Positions 22,910 through 33,596 of a stretch of 64,000 nucleotides of DNA are shown here, piece after piece. The notes below the pieces were generated by a model. It ran no database searches. It had not been told where the DNA came from and was given only the letters and a program-made list of their open reading frames with translations. Made by a program: the position numbers and the translations under genes. The stretch covers positions 21,496,748 to 21,560,747 of the forward strand of contig ML664199.1 of the NCBI GenBank assembly GCA_007570785.1, written 5' to 3'. This DNA is from Antilocapra americana. Lineage: Eukaryota > Chordata > Mammalia > Artiodactyla > Antilocapridae. Numbering within the stretch: position 1 is the stretch's first letter; each line of letters begins with the position of its first letter.

Positions 22910-23565
22910 CTTTATTTTTTTATTTTTTGATTCAAGGCTTTGGTTTTTTTTTATTTTTTAATTTTTATATTTTTAATTTTATTTATTTATTTATTTATTT
23001 ACATTATCATGTTGGTTTTGCCATACATTGACATGAATCCACCATGGGTATACATGTGTTCCCCTTCCAGAAGCCCCCTCCCACCTCCCTCCCGATTCCA
23101 TCTCTCTGGGTCATTTCGGTGCACGAGCCCTGGGCACCCTGTATCAAGCATCAAACCTGGGCTGGTTATTGATTTCGCATATGATAATTTACATGTTTCA
23201 ATGCCGTTCTCCCATATCATCCCACCCTTGCCCTCTCCCATAGAGTCCAAAAGACTTTTCTGTAGATCTGCATCTCTTTTGCTGTCTCGCATACAGGGTT
23301 ATCATTACCATCTTTTAAAATTCCATATATATGTGTTAGTATATTGTATTGTTGTTTTTCCTTCTGGCTTACTTCACTCTGTATAATAGGCTCCAGTTTC
23401 ATCCACCTCAGTAGAACTGATTCAAATATATTTTTCTTTTAATGGCTGAGTAATGTTCCATTGTGTATATGTATCACAGCTTTCTTATCCATTCATCTGT
23501 TGATGGACATCTAGGTTGCTTCCATGTCCTGGCTATTGTAAACAATGCGGCGATGAACATTGCCC
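22910..23565 (-). mobile_element. L1 LINE 3' end (ORF2 C-terminal part and 3' UTR), antisense
   Basis: In antisense the block runs from a T-rich tail (22910-23000) through CATTGACATGAATCCACCAT, CATCTTTTAAAATTCCATAT, TTGTTTTTCCTTCTGGCTTA, ATGGCTGAGTAATGTTCCAT and GACATCTAGGTTGCTTCCAT to GGCGATGAACATTG near 23565. This is the end of L1 ORF2 plus 3' UTR. Frames on either strand (for example 22940-23386) are by-products. Confidence 0.93.
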
Positions 23566-23639
23566 TAACATAGCCAACATTTCCTGCAATGTTTCTTTAT
23601 GTTGATTGCAGAGGGCATAATTGTAAAGCTCAGTTATTA

Positions 23640-24591
23640 CATGGCATCATCCAAATTGGGAAAAGAGTATGTCAAGGCTATATATTGTCACCCTGCTTAT
23701 TTAACTTATATGCAGAGTACATCATGCAAAATGCTGGGCTGGATGAAGCACAAGCTGGAATCAAGATTGCCAGGAGAAGTATCAATAACCTCAGATATGC
23801 AGATGACACCACCCTTATGGCAGAACGTGAAGAACTAAAGAGCCTCTTGATTAAAGTGAAAGAGGAGAGTGAAAAAGTTGGCTTAAAGCTCAACATTCAG
23901 AAAACTAAGATCATGGCATCCAGTTCCATCACTTCGTGGGAAATAGATGGGGAAACAGTGGAAACAGTGGCTGACTTTTTTTTGGTGGGGGGGAGGGCTC
24001 CAAAATCACTGCAGATGGTTGACTGCAGCCATGAAATTAAAAGATGCCTAGTTCTTGGAAGAAAAGTTATTACCAACATAGACAGCATATTAAAAAGCAG
24101 AGACATTACTTTGTCAACAAATGTCCATCTATTCAAAGCTATGGTTTTTCCAGTAGTCATGTATGGATGTGAGAGTTGGACTGTGAAGAAAGCTGAGTGC
24201 TGAAGAATTGATGCTTTTGAACTGTGGTATTGGAGAAGACTCTTGAGAGTCCCTTGGACTGCAAGGAGATCCAACCAGTCCATCCTAAAGGAAATCAGTC
24301 CTGAATATTCACTGGAAGGACTGATGCTGAGGCTGAAACTCCAATACTTTGACCATCTGAGGCAAAGAACTGACTTATTGGAAAAGACTCTGATGGTGGG
24401 AAAGATTGAAGGCAGGAGGAAAAGGGGACAACAGAGGATGAAATGATGTGGTGGCATCACCAACTTAATGTCCATGGTTTTGAGCAGGCTCTGGGAGCTG
24501 GTGCTGGACAGGGAAACCTGGTGTGCTTCAGTCCATGGGGTCGCAGAGAGTGGTACATGACTGAGTGGCTAAACTGAACTGAACTGATCAT
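23640..24591 (+). mobile_element. BovB (RTE) LINE, 5'-truncated, RT fragment with long open frame
   Basis: The frame 23589-24203 (204 codons) carries an RT block CQGYILSPCLFNLYAEYI (residues about 28-45), the catalytic RYADDTTLMAE (Tyr70, Asp72, Asp73) and the conserved VKEESEKVGLKLNIQKTKIM region, then HEIKRCLVLGRKV and MYGCESWTVKKAE. The N-terminal endonuclease and most RT fingers are missing. The first ~20 residues come from upstream DNA, not from BovB. The 3' part continues non-coding to AAACTGAACTGAACTGA at 24591. An internal out-of-frame stretch (residues about 129-142) is described in the findings. The copy cannot encode a working enzyme. Confidence 0.92.
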
Positions 24592-24656
24592 AATATGGTG
24601 TCATTCTCTATGACTAAGTATGCAGAGAATTTTGCCTTTTGCTAAGCTTTAGTAGG

Positions 24657-24690
24657 GCTTCCCTGTGGCTCAGATGGTAAGCACACTCTG
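24657..24690 (+). repeat. Bov-tA SINE head fragment
   Basis: GGGCTTCCCTGTGGCTCAGA followed by TGGTAAGC is the tRNA-derived head only. The rest of the SINE is missing. Confidence 0.6.
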
Positions 24691-24838
24691 TTTAATCTTG
24701 CCCCTCTGTCCCCACCATAATCATCTACTACTTATTCTTGCTGATTATAAGAATTCACTAAAACTGTGAGGATGTGAGCTACATCTGCTTGGATGTAGCT
24801 CCATGTTTCTGCCATTAATTTTTTTGTTTGTGTGGTCT

Positions 24839-24840
24839 GG

Positions 24841-24881
<41 letters not shown>

Positions 24882-24882
24882 A
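24839..24882. repeat. (AT)n microsatellite
   Basis: Two AT runs separated by one TGTA interruption. Confidence 0.95.
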
Positions 24883-24983
24883 TACTCATTTTTTGTTCAA
24901 AATACATGTTGAGCACTTACTCTGTGCTGTGACATGCATACATTGGTTTCTGCCCACATTCCATGGTTGAATTATCCTGAGTA

Positions 24984-25190
24984 GGGCTTGGCAAATGGTT
25001 TGGAAGCCAGATCTAGCCTATTGCCTGTTTTTGTCAATAAAGTTGTATTGGAGCACAATCATGCTCATTCATTTGCATATTGCTGTACCACAACAGCAGA
25101 GCTGAGTAGTTGTAATAAAGAAGATATGGCTCATAAAAACTAAAATATTTGCCATTTGTCTCTTAACACAAATGTTGCCAACCCATGATC
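24984..25190 (-). mobile_element. hAT-Charlie-like DNA transposon remnant
   Basis: GGCTTGGCAAATGGTTTGGA, GCCTGTTTTTGTCAATAAAG, TTGTATTGGAGCACAATCAT, GCAGAGCTGAGTAGTTGTAA, CTAAAATATTTGCCATTTGT and TGTTGCCAACCCATG follow an old non-autonomous hAT family. A second copy lies at 54836-55055 in the opposite orientation. The strand is assigned only relative to that copy. Confidence 0.75.
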
Positions 25191-25257
25191 TTGAGTGAAG
25201 CCTTGGTTTTCTAGCTGGCTTGGTAAGAGAGCCAAATAAAATAGATGACACCACATT

Positions 25258-25392
25258 ATTACTGGACTTTGCTGATGGTCCAGTGGCTAGGACTATGGGC
25301 TCCTAATACAGAGGGCTCAGGTTCAATCTCTGGTCAGGGAAATAATCCTGCATGCTGCAACTTAAGATACTATGTGCCATAACACATGCCAC
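25258..25392 (+). repeat. CHR-type SINE
   Basis: GGACTTTGCTGATGGTCCAG head, GTTCAATCTCTGGTCAGGGA box-B region, and CCTGCATGCTGCAACTTAAG near the 3' end, directly before the BovB copy. Confidence 0.85.
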
Positions 25393-25967
25393 ACTAAAGA
25401 TAAGGACTTAACAAAAGCAGGAGAGATTAGGAAGAGGTGTCAAGAATACACAGAAGAACTATATAAGAAAAGTCATAACAACTCGGATAACCACGATGGT
25501 GTGGTTACTCACCTAGAGCTAGACACCCTTGAGTGTGAAGTCAAGTGGGTCTTAGGAATGAACAAAGCTATGGAGGTGATGAAATTCCAACTAAGCCATT
25601 TAAAAATCCTAAAAGATGGTGTTGTTAAAGTACTGTATTCAATATGTCAGCACATTTGGAAAACTTAGCAGTGGCCATAGGATTGGAAAAGGTTGGTTTT
25701 CATTCCAATCCCAAAGAAGGACAATGCCAAAATATGTTCCAACTGCCATACAATTGCACTCATTTTACGTGCTTGCAAGGTTATGCTCAAAGTCCTTAAA
25801 GCTACGCCTCAATAGTACTCGAACCAAGAACTTCCAGATGGACAAGCTGGATTTAGAAAAGGCAGAGGAACCAGAGATCAAATTGCCAACATTTGTTGGA
25901 TCACAGAGAAAGCAAGGGGATTCCAGAACAACATCTACTTCTGCTTCATTGACTATGCTAAAGCCTT

Positions 25968-25973
25968 TTTCTC

Positions 25974-26012
<39 letters not shown>

Positions 26013-26131
26013 TGATAGTTGCTCAGTCATGTCTGACTCTTTGCGACCCCATGGGGTGCAGTCTACCAGGTGCCTCCATCCATGGAATTCTCCAGGCAAG
26101 AATACTGGAGTGGGTTTCCATTTCCTTATCC
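25968..26131 (-). repeat. Bov-tA SINE fragment with (TG)n, nested in BovB
   Basis: The block starts with a (TG)n run at 25976-26012 and continues as antisense SINE (TTGCTCAGTCATGTCTGACT to TTCCATTTCCTTATCCAG). AGCCTT at 25962-25967 and 26132-26137 marks a short duplication, and the BovB codons for KAF|DCVDHN resume after it. The tRNA-like head is absent. Confidence 0.85.
25976..26012. repeat. (TG)n microsatellite
   Basis: About 18 TG units at the A/T-rich tail side of the nested SINE. Confidence 0.95.
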
Positions 26132-26246
26132 AGCCTTGACTGTGTGGGTCACAACAAATAATGGAAAATTCTTCAAGAGATGGGAGCACCAAACCACCTT
26201 ATCTGTCTCCTGAGAAACATGTATGTGGGTTAAGAAGCAACAGTTA

Positions 26247-26397
26247 ATGCTCGGGGCTGGTGCAGTGAGATTTCCTGGAGGGGGGAGGGAAGAGGGAGGG
26301 GGGTTCCGGAGGGGAAGCATATGTAAACCCATGGTGATATCATGACAATGTATGGCAAAAACAATTAAAAAAATTTTTTAAAAAAAAAGAGAGAAAA
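26247..26397 (+). mobile_element. L1 3' UTR tail nested in BovB, with 15-base target duplication
   Basis: The insert starts at TGCTCGGGGCTGGTGCAGTG, passes a G-rich tract (26277-26315), ATGGTGATATCATGACAATG and ends in an A-rich tail. AAGAAGCAACAGTTA lies at 26232-26246 and again at 26398-26412, an exact 15-base duplication. The 3' UTR matches the L1 copy at 51944-52389. Confidence 0.95.
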
Positions 26398-27327
26398 AAG
26401 AAGCAACAGTTAGAACTGGACATGAAACAAATGACTGGTTAAAACTGGGAAAGGAGTATGACAAGGCTGTATATTGTCACCTGTCTATTTAACTTATATG
26501 CAGAGTACATCGTGTGAAATACTGGGCTGGATGAGTTATAAGCTGGAATCAAGATTTTCATGAGGAATGTCAGCCTCAGATATGCAGATGATACCACTCT
26601 AATGGTAGAAAGTGAAGAGGAACTAAAGAGCCTTTGATGAGGATGAAAGAAGAGAATGAAAAGCCTGGCTTGAAACTCAACATTAAAAAAAAAAAAAAAA
26701 ACAACTAAGATCATGTCATCTGGTCCCATCACTTCATGGCAAATAGAAGGGGCAAAAATTGGAATCAGTGACAGATTTTCTTTTCTTGGACTCCAAAATC
26801 ACTGTGGACTATGAGGGCAGCCATGAAGTTCAAAGACGGTTGGTTCTTGGAAGGAAAGCTGTGACCAACTTAGACAGTTTATTAAAAAGCAGAGACATCA
26901 CTTTGCAAACAAAAGTCTATATAGTCAAAGTTATGTTTTTTCCAATAGTCAGGTAGAGATGTGAGAATTGGACCATAAAGAAGGCTGAGTGCTGAAGAAC
27001 TGATGCTTTCAAACCATGGTGCTAAAGAAGACTCTTCAGAGTCTCTTGGGCTTCAAGGAGATCAAACCAGTCAATCCTAAAGGAACTCAACCCTGAATAT
27101 CCATTAGAAGATCTGATGCTGAAGCTGTGACTCCAATCCTTTGGTCACCTGATTGAAGATTAAAGGCAAAAGGAGAAGAGGGTGGAAGAGGAGGAGATGA
27201 TTAAATAGCATCACTAACTCAATGGACATGAATTTGAGGCAAAATCCAGGAGATAGTGAAGGACAGAGGAGCGAGGCGTGGTGCAGCCCATGGGGGTCAC
27301 AAAAAATTGGACAGGACTTAGCAGCAT

Positions 27328-28010
27328 TGAAGCTGCCCTGAGCACTGTTGAAATCCCAAGGGTTAGTGGCCACTAGTCACATCTGTGGCACCAAACAATA
27401 TAGAGAACCAGCAAAATCCTCATTCTGAGAAAGACAAGGCTTCTCCAGATTTCTTTATATTATTTTCAGACCCCGTTCCTAGAACCATCCCCAGTCTGTA
27501 TTGATACCACACACTTGCTGTAGCTTTTCCATTACGGATTTACTGTTATTTCTTTTACCTCTTTTTTTTTCCTCAGGAAAAAGGTAATTAGGCTATAAAC
27601 AGAGGTCTGACAACTAATTTCAGTCAAGGCAAAATTAATACAAGGCAGGCAGATAACTTCTATCACATGAAATTAAAATAGATACATTTTAATGACATTC
27701 TGAAAAATCCAAGTCTAATGTTTTTTCTTTGCTTCTCCCCACCTTCCCTTGTGCTCATGTGATCCCATTCTGTGTAGGTAGTGACAGATGCTAATTCAGG
27801 CAGACCAGCTCACTGCTTTGCCGCCCTCAACAGCTCTTTCCTTCCATCCCCACTATTGATCTTTGGGTAGAAAGCTGCCTTTTTCCTTTCCTTCTCAGGA
27901 TCCCCCTACAGTAAAAAGACAGGACCTTCAAGGTAAAGGTAGTCACTTCCCACTGCTTGAATTTTCCAATTTTCATTGGCATTAATGAGAACCACATTAA
28001 CACACTTCTG
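27328..28010. other. Unassigned DNA, no gene seen
   Basis: No recognisable repeat or coding exon. Confidence 0.5.
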
Positions 28011-28175
28011 GGACTTCCCTGACTATCCAGTGGTTAAGACTTTGCTTTCCAATGCAGAGTGATTGGCTTCCATCCCTGGTCAGGGAGCTAAGATTCCACA
28101 TGCCTTGAGACAAAAACACATACAAGGGTAGCAACATTGTAGCAACTTCAATAAAGATTTCTAAAAAGTGGTTCA
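28011..28175 (+). repeat. CHR-type SINE
   Basis: GGGACTTCCCTGACTATCCA head, CCATCCCTGGTCAGGGAGCT box-B region, AAGATTCCACATGCCTTGAG end, then A-rich sequence. The right border is approximate. Confidence 0.85.
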
Positions 28176-29734
28176 CATAAAGAAAAATCATTAAAAAAAG
28201 GGAGAGAGCTGATTTGTTTAATCTGTACCAAAGCTTCAAGAATTCGATAGTTAGAGGCATCCTGGGTGTGGGTGTGCCCATGTGCATGGATTTCCAGGGA
28301 GAGTTTTCAATGTTGCTGTGTTCTGTCACTCTAAGAACATATGAAATATGCATCTCATTGTCAGCTGCACCTTGAGATACTATCTCCAAAATTATCACTT
28401 GCCTTCTGAAAACCATAACCCTAAAAATATTGATTGGTTAAAAGGCAGGATCTGAAGGAATGAGTCAGTGTCTCTGTGGATTATCCTAATCAAATAAGGA
28501 GAGTATTAACCTGGATACTCACTGATCTGCCAGTATTTGGTTTGAAATGTAGGCATCTCAAGTAAAGTTATGTGTTTCATTCTTTTGAATATTTCTCCCA
28601 GACATTTAAATACATTACCACTAAGCCAGAACCAAGAAAAGCATAAAAAGCATTTTAGGGAATAAATTCAGCAAGTTTCCATTTGTACCAGATAGTAAAA
28701 TTGTTGACATGCATTATGAGGCATGTGTATTTTTCAGCCTGTCAGGTTTCCGTCACATGCTCAGGGTGGAATATTTCATCTGCTAGGGGTTGTGTAGAAA
28801 AGGTCTCAGACCATTTAGGTAGTGGTACTTCCTATAAAATAGAGGTAACATGTCAAGTCACCTGGCTCGCTATTTAGGCAAGTCGGAAGAAAAGCTGATT
28901 TCTTTAATTATGCTATTAATATAACTTTGATGGAGGGTAGCAGCTAAATACAAGATGAAAGGATTGGTAGGGATTCTGTCCATCGAAGTGTTGAGCTTTA
29001 TGCAATTTTATTTAGAGGCACTTCCATTATTAAGGAGGCTTTGAGTTGATCGTCTGTGTCTAGAATTAACTACAGTGGTGAAAACACAAATTGCAAACCA
29101 GCATGAAGTCACAAAGGGAAAAGAGGAAAGGGAGGAAGTAAAAGTCAGGGACTCAGATGTACTCTTCGTTTTCCTCTAGGAAAAATAAGTATTGGACTGG
29201 CTGCCTGGAGTCCAACATTAGTGGGAGCAAGCCTAATTATGGTTAGGCAGAGGGCCTAATGAGAAGTGCTACACACACAGCCTTCCTTTCTGTTTCCAGT
29301 GGCTTCTGTTTGTAGGGGAGTCTGAATTTTTGTTGGAGGCAAATGATTATGTTCCCTCTGCTTGATGTGCTGGAATAAAATATGGTTGTTGAAGAAAAGG
29401 AGGACCCAGAGTAGAAAGTCTCTTGGCTGCAGATTGTTTGTGTGAGCCATCGAGGAAGGTTCCAATATAATATGGTTGGTAACACAGGGGAGGAGGTGGC
29501 GAGGCCGTGGAGCTTGCTAAGCCAGCGTCTTTGAAGTCTTTTGTGGACTCTCAGCTCTCCTCCCTCCTCAGGAATCTTTAATCAGAACATTCTCAGGTTC
29601 TCTTTGCTCTTTTCCATGGAGAAGGCTACTACACATCCAAATTAAGCTTTCACCCTCCCAAGAAAGTGATAATGCTTCTCCCCTTTTCCTGATTTCTTGA
29701 CTGATTTTTCTCAAGATTCAGTGTTCAGAAAAAT

Positions 29735-29787
29735 ATTTAAATATTAAATTATTAAACATTAAATATTTAAATATTAAAAATATTTAA
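29735..29787. repeat. AT-rich self-complementary repeat (ATATTTAA units)
   Basis: Repeated AAATATTTAAATATTAAA units that are near-palindromic and could fold on either strand. Confidence 0.8.
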
Positions 29788-30034
29788 CTCCACACCTGGC
29801 CAAGATGGAGTTTCCTGATGAAAACACTAATCACTAACTATTGAAGGATAATTCTACGTATTCGGTTATGTACACTTTTGTGTTTCTCTCGGTGACATCA
29901 GGACAGTATTTGTTGAGTAAACCAATCATTGTGAAATACACCATGAAGATATTTAGCTTTCATTCGCTCATCCCTTTCAATTTGTCAAGTGATTCCATGG
30001 CTATTAGCTCTTTTGATGTTAGAAGATAAGCCCA

Positions 30035-30165
30035 CAGTGGAGCAAACTTTATTATTCCCATTTTAGACATGAAGAAACATACTTCATTGCAAAGATTTGG
30101 CAAAAGGTGGGTGACTGGTAATCACCAGATCCTTGGCTAGAACTCATGACTCAGTTTGAAGGCAT
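30035..30165 (+). repeat. MIR SINE 3' remnant
   Basis: TTATTATTCCCATTTTAGAC, ATGAAGAAACATACTTCATT and CAGATCCTTGGCTAGAACTC correspond to the MIR 3' half. Confidence 0.6.
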
Positions 30166-30306
30166 ACTATTCAGTTTCCTGTCTACAACATCTTTAAAAT
30201 CTTTATCCAATGTGAAAACCCTGCTTTCTATTGGCTTTTTACCTCCAGAGACCCCAAATCAGAATAAAACCACCGGAAGTCCCAGAAGGGTGTCTAAATT
30301 GCTGAA

Positions 30307-30497
30307 AGTGGCTCCCTGGTGGCTCGGTTGGTAAAGAATTCCCTTGCAATATAGGAGACCTGGGTTCAATCTCTGGATTGGAAAGACCCCCTGGAGGAGG
30401 AAATGGCACCCCACTCCAGTATTCTTGCCCAGAGAATGCCATGGACAGAGGAGCATGGCAGTCTACAGTCTAGGGAGTCATAAAGAGTCAGGTATCG
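30307..30497 (+). repeat. Bov-tA SINE
   Basis: GTGGCTCCCTGGTGGCTCGG head, GGTTCAATCTCTGGATTGG, GGAGGAGGAAATGGCACCCC and the tail CATAAAGAGTCAGGTATCGG. Confidence 0.92.
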
Positions 30498-30637
30498 GTG
30501 TGCTAGAGCTGGTTTTGCTCATGAGAACCAATAAAGCCCATCTCTTCCCACCTTCGTGTTCCCTGGTACCATGTTGGTAACTTGAAATGGGCCATGAAAG
30601 GAGTGTTTACACCACAGAAATTGGCAAACACTACAGA

Positions 30638-30845
30638 TCAGGTGGCTCAGTGGTAAAGAATCTGCTTTCAAATGCAGGAACCTCGGGAGATGCAGGTTTG
30701 ATCCCTGGGTCAGGGAGATTTCCTAGAGGAGGAAATGGCTACTCACTCCAGTAGTCTTGCCTGAAAAAATCCCATGGGCAGAGGAGCCTGGTGGACTACA
30801 GTATATGGAGTCCCAAGAGTTGGACACAGCTGAGCACACACACAG
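30638..30845 (+). repeat. Bov-tA SINE
   Basis: CAGGTGGCTCAGTGGTAAAG head, GGTTTGATCCCTGGGTCAGG, GGAGGAAATGGCTACTCACT and tail GTTGGACACAGCTGAGCACA. Confidence 0.92.
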
Positions 30846-32644
30846 ATGAGAGAGAGTGAGTTTCCAGCTCTCAAGAGGGTTTGGGTCATACACTTGATCA
30901 GCACACTCCTGATTAGAAATCTGAGCATCTAGGCAAAAAATCCTGCTGCCAGGTCTCTTGATGCTCAGAATGTGTTCCAATGTGCTTGATTTGGAAGACA
31001 CCGAGTTTCTCTGGGACACATTTTGAGTACATCCTTTTGCAATCCTTTGAAACTATATGTTGGAGAACATCAGAGTTATCTTCTCTGAAAGGGAAAGTGA
31101 TGTCTAAGAATAAAATAAGCTACTTGTTTAAGTCTATGGGTGTTTGTGAACATGTGAGTGTGCTTTAAATTACACATAATTTTAAACAACTGTGTAAAAA
31201 GAGTTTTAAAAGTTTAATGGTGCTGAACCAAGAACAGGAATTAAAAATTGAAAAGAAGATACGAAACTATACCTTGTTTTTCTGCTTTAAAAAATAAGTT
31301 TCCCTCTCATCTGCAATTAAGATGCTGAGAATTTGCATAAAATGTGTAAAATTAGAGATAATTGAACTACAGTAGCTATAAAAGGGGCTCTTCCATTTAA
31401 AAAATAAATCAAATGTCCACTAAAAGGGTGTAAGAGCCACTCTCCCCCTTTCCCCTCCCTCTCTCATTTGGGTCTCTGGTATTTTTCACACTTTTATAGC
31501 TGATTTTTATTGCCAAACAATCCATGGAGTTTGTGGCAGCTCTGAGACGACAGCTGGCCCAGGCAGGCCTGTTAACTCTGGCATGTTAAGGACCCTTCAG
31601 AAGATTTCAAATCCAGCCTCAGCACCCAGGTCAGGAGATCAAACCCAGGGAGACCTTAGTGAGGCTGCAGAGGGGGCTGAAAGAAACGGGAACATGGGGA
31701 GTAAGGAAGACAAGAGAAGTACAGAAATGCTTGTAAACCAAACATCAGTAGCTGTTTTTGTTTCCCTGAACCAGGGTTTCCCCTGGGAACCTCAAGTGTA
31801 AAAGGTTCAGTCTGGAAAGGAGAATACTGGCCAGCACAGTGGCCACAAGTGATGCTCCCAGGCTGACGTTCGTGCTGTGATTGCAGGAAGCCTTTCTTCC
31901 CAGGAGGAGGCGCAGCTTCCCCTGAAGGACCAGTCCTGAGCATCTTCCTGGCACATGTCTTAGGCCTGTTCCCTAAGGATGGCCCATCACTGACCTGGGC
32001 TTGGCCCATTTCACTCTAGGGCCTGGATATGTGATGAGGGCTCTTTGTTTGCTGCCCTTCTGAGATGTTTAGAATAGGGAGTCTCAGCAGGTACTCTCAT
32101 CCTTCTGTCTCATCTGTCCTCTTCTATGAAGACAGAAGCACTTCAAGGGTGGAGACTGTGCTTATAAGCAGAGCATGAGGGGCGGGAGGAGGTTTTGCAG
32201 TGCTAAAGTGTGATAAGGAAAGTGCCCAAGTGGGGAAGATGTTGAATTCTCAGAAATGTGACAGTGCTCTCAAAAGCACACCAAGGAAAAAATGCCAGCT
32301 GTGGTTCTGTCTTCTGATACAGACTAAATACCAGCTTTTCACAAAGTTTTAATAGTAAGTAAAGACAAAGATAAGTGGTCTCTTAGAGTGAGATCTCCCA
32401 TACTAAGGCATTTTATCTGTGACCCTCAATATCTGCTCGCACTGTGCCTGTGTGTCATGCGATAGATCCCAGGGCATCTAGGAAGTGTGTAAGAGATGTG
32501 TGTTGATTTGCTTTGACATCCTGTATTCTCAGGAACCCATAGCCTTCAAGGTCAGCTCAGTGTGCTGAGGCCTTTCCTGCTTAATTTTTCCCTGCTCTGT
32601 TCCTACTCAATCTGCATCCCATCTCTTTAAAATAATAAAGGACA
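30846..32644. other. Unassigned DNA, no gene seen
   Basis: About 1.8 kb without recognised young repeats. A TATA-like CTATAAAAGGGGC occurs at about 31376-31388 without further promoter signals. No supported exon. Confidence 0.5.
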
Positions 32645-32930
32645 TGACTTCCCTGGTGGTCTAGTGGTTAAGAAACAGCCAGCCAAAGCAGGGGACATGG
32701 GTTCAGTCCTTGATCTGGGAGGATCCCATGTGCTATGGGGCAACAAAGTCCACACTCCATAACTATCGAGCCTATGATCCCCAGAGCCTGTGCTCCATAG
32801 CAGGAGAAGCCACCGCAATGAGGAGCCGAGGCCCCACAACTAGAGAGCAGCACCCACTCACTACAACTAGAGAAGGCCCTCATGCAGTAACAAAGACCCA
32901 GTCCAGCCAAAAATACATACATACATATAT
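32645..32930 (+). repeat. CHR-type SINE, long form
   Basis: GACTTCCCTGGTGGTCTAGT head, GGTTCAGTCCTTGATCTGGG, then GCAACAAAGTCCACACTCCA, AAGCCACCGCAATGAGGAGC, CACTACAACTAGAGAAGGCC and CCAGCCAAAAATACATACAT. The same long layout recurs at 54143-54447. Confidence 0.88.
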
Positions 32931-32938
32931 GCATGTGT

Positions 32939-33142
32939 GATTAGTCACTTAGTCATGTCTAACTTTTTGTGACCCTGTGAACTGTAGCCCACCAACCTCC
33001 TTTGTCCATGGGATTCTCCAGGTAAGAATACGGGAGTGGGTTGCCATTCCATTCTCCAGGGGATCTTCCAGACCCAGGGATTGAACCCAGGTCTCCTGCA
33101 CTGCGGGCAGATACTTCACTGCTTGAGCCATTAGGGAAGCCC
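32939..33142 (-). repeat. Bov-tA SINE, antisense
   Basis: TTAGTCACTTAGTCATGTCT at the left, GGGATTCTCCAGGTAAGAAT, CAGGGATTGAACCCAGGTCT and CCATTAGGGAAGCCC at the right: a full antisense SINE at the tail of the CHR SINE. Confidence 0.93.
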
Positions 33143-33584
33143 TCCACACGTGTATGCAAACATACAAATTTAAATATTTTAAACATAATATTGATGAAAG
33201 AAAAAGGTCCTGCAGTTTCCTTAGACTCCTATACTCTCTCGGGAAGCAAGTACCTGATCTGATAATAGAGGATAAGGTTGACTGATTGAAAGTGCGACCC
33301 CAGCCTAGTAGCCTGTTTCTCTTCAATTTGGTACATCCTGGACATGATGTCATAGTAGCCATTCTGCTGACATTTGAGACACAACCGAAAGTCAGTGGTA
33401 AATAACAGCACCAGGATGCAAAAATTCTAAATCCCTGCATATACCACCCCCAGAGCATTGTCTCTTCCATTTTTCCCACCAGGCCAACCTGGATGTGCTC
33501 CTCATTAGCTGTAGGTCTTTCTCCTTTATTCTTACTTACATCATAGAGAATCAACATACATAGAACATTATTTCTATATATTCT
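33143..33584. other. Unassigned DNA, no gene seen
   Basis: Between two antisense SINEs. The long minus-strand frame 32949-33557 runs mainly through the SINE and is not a gene. Confidence 0.5.
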
Positions 33585-33596
33585 ATATTTGACAAG

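Larger units (their letters stand above)
25400..27327 (+). mobile_element. BovB LINE, longest copy, carrying two later insertions
   Basis: The sequence follows BovB from the region before the RT domain (AAGAATACACAGAAGAACTA, CACGATGGTGTGGTTACTCA) through TTTTCATTCCAATCCCAAAG, AGAAAAGGCAGAGGAACCAG, ACTATGCTAAAGCCTTT, the RT block near 26470 and RYADDT at about 26578, to the 3' end CAGCCCATGGGGGTCACAAA near 27297. The coding frame is destroyed by stops, small indels and an A run of about 18 (26684-26701). The element is interrupted by a SINE (25968-26131) and an L1 tail (26247-26397). It is a fossil without coding capacity, but it retains more of BovB than any other copy here. Confidence 0.92.
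28176..30306. other. Unassigned DNA with one MIR, no gene seen
   Basis: About 2.1 kb without young retroposons. It includes an AT-rich run of AAATATTTAAATATTAAA-type repeats at about 29735-29787. Short frames at 29243-29485 have no recognised domain. Confidence 0.5.

Noticed and set aside
22940..23386. 148-codon plus-strand frame
   Set aside because: Reads antisense through an L1 3' end ([25 protein letters not shown] text), recurrent in bovid L1 tails.
23897..24475. 192-codon minus-strand frame
   Set aside because: Antisense shadow of the BovB copy; the real homology is on the plus strand (YADD).
31376..31388. TATA-like CTATAAAAGGGGC
   Set aside because: Single motif without an initiator, CpG context or downstream exon; expected by chance in AT-rich DNA.
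32949..33557. 202-codon minus-strand frame
   Set aside because: Its C-terminal part is SINE-derived (MAQAVKYLPAVQETWVQSLG) and the N-terminal part has no domain or splice context.
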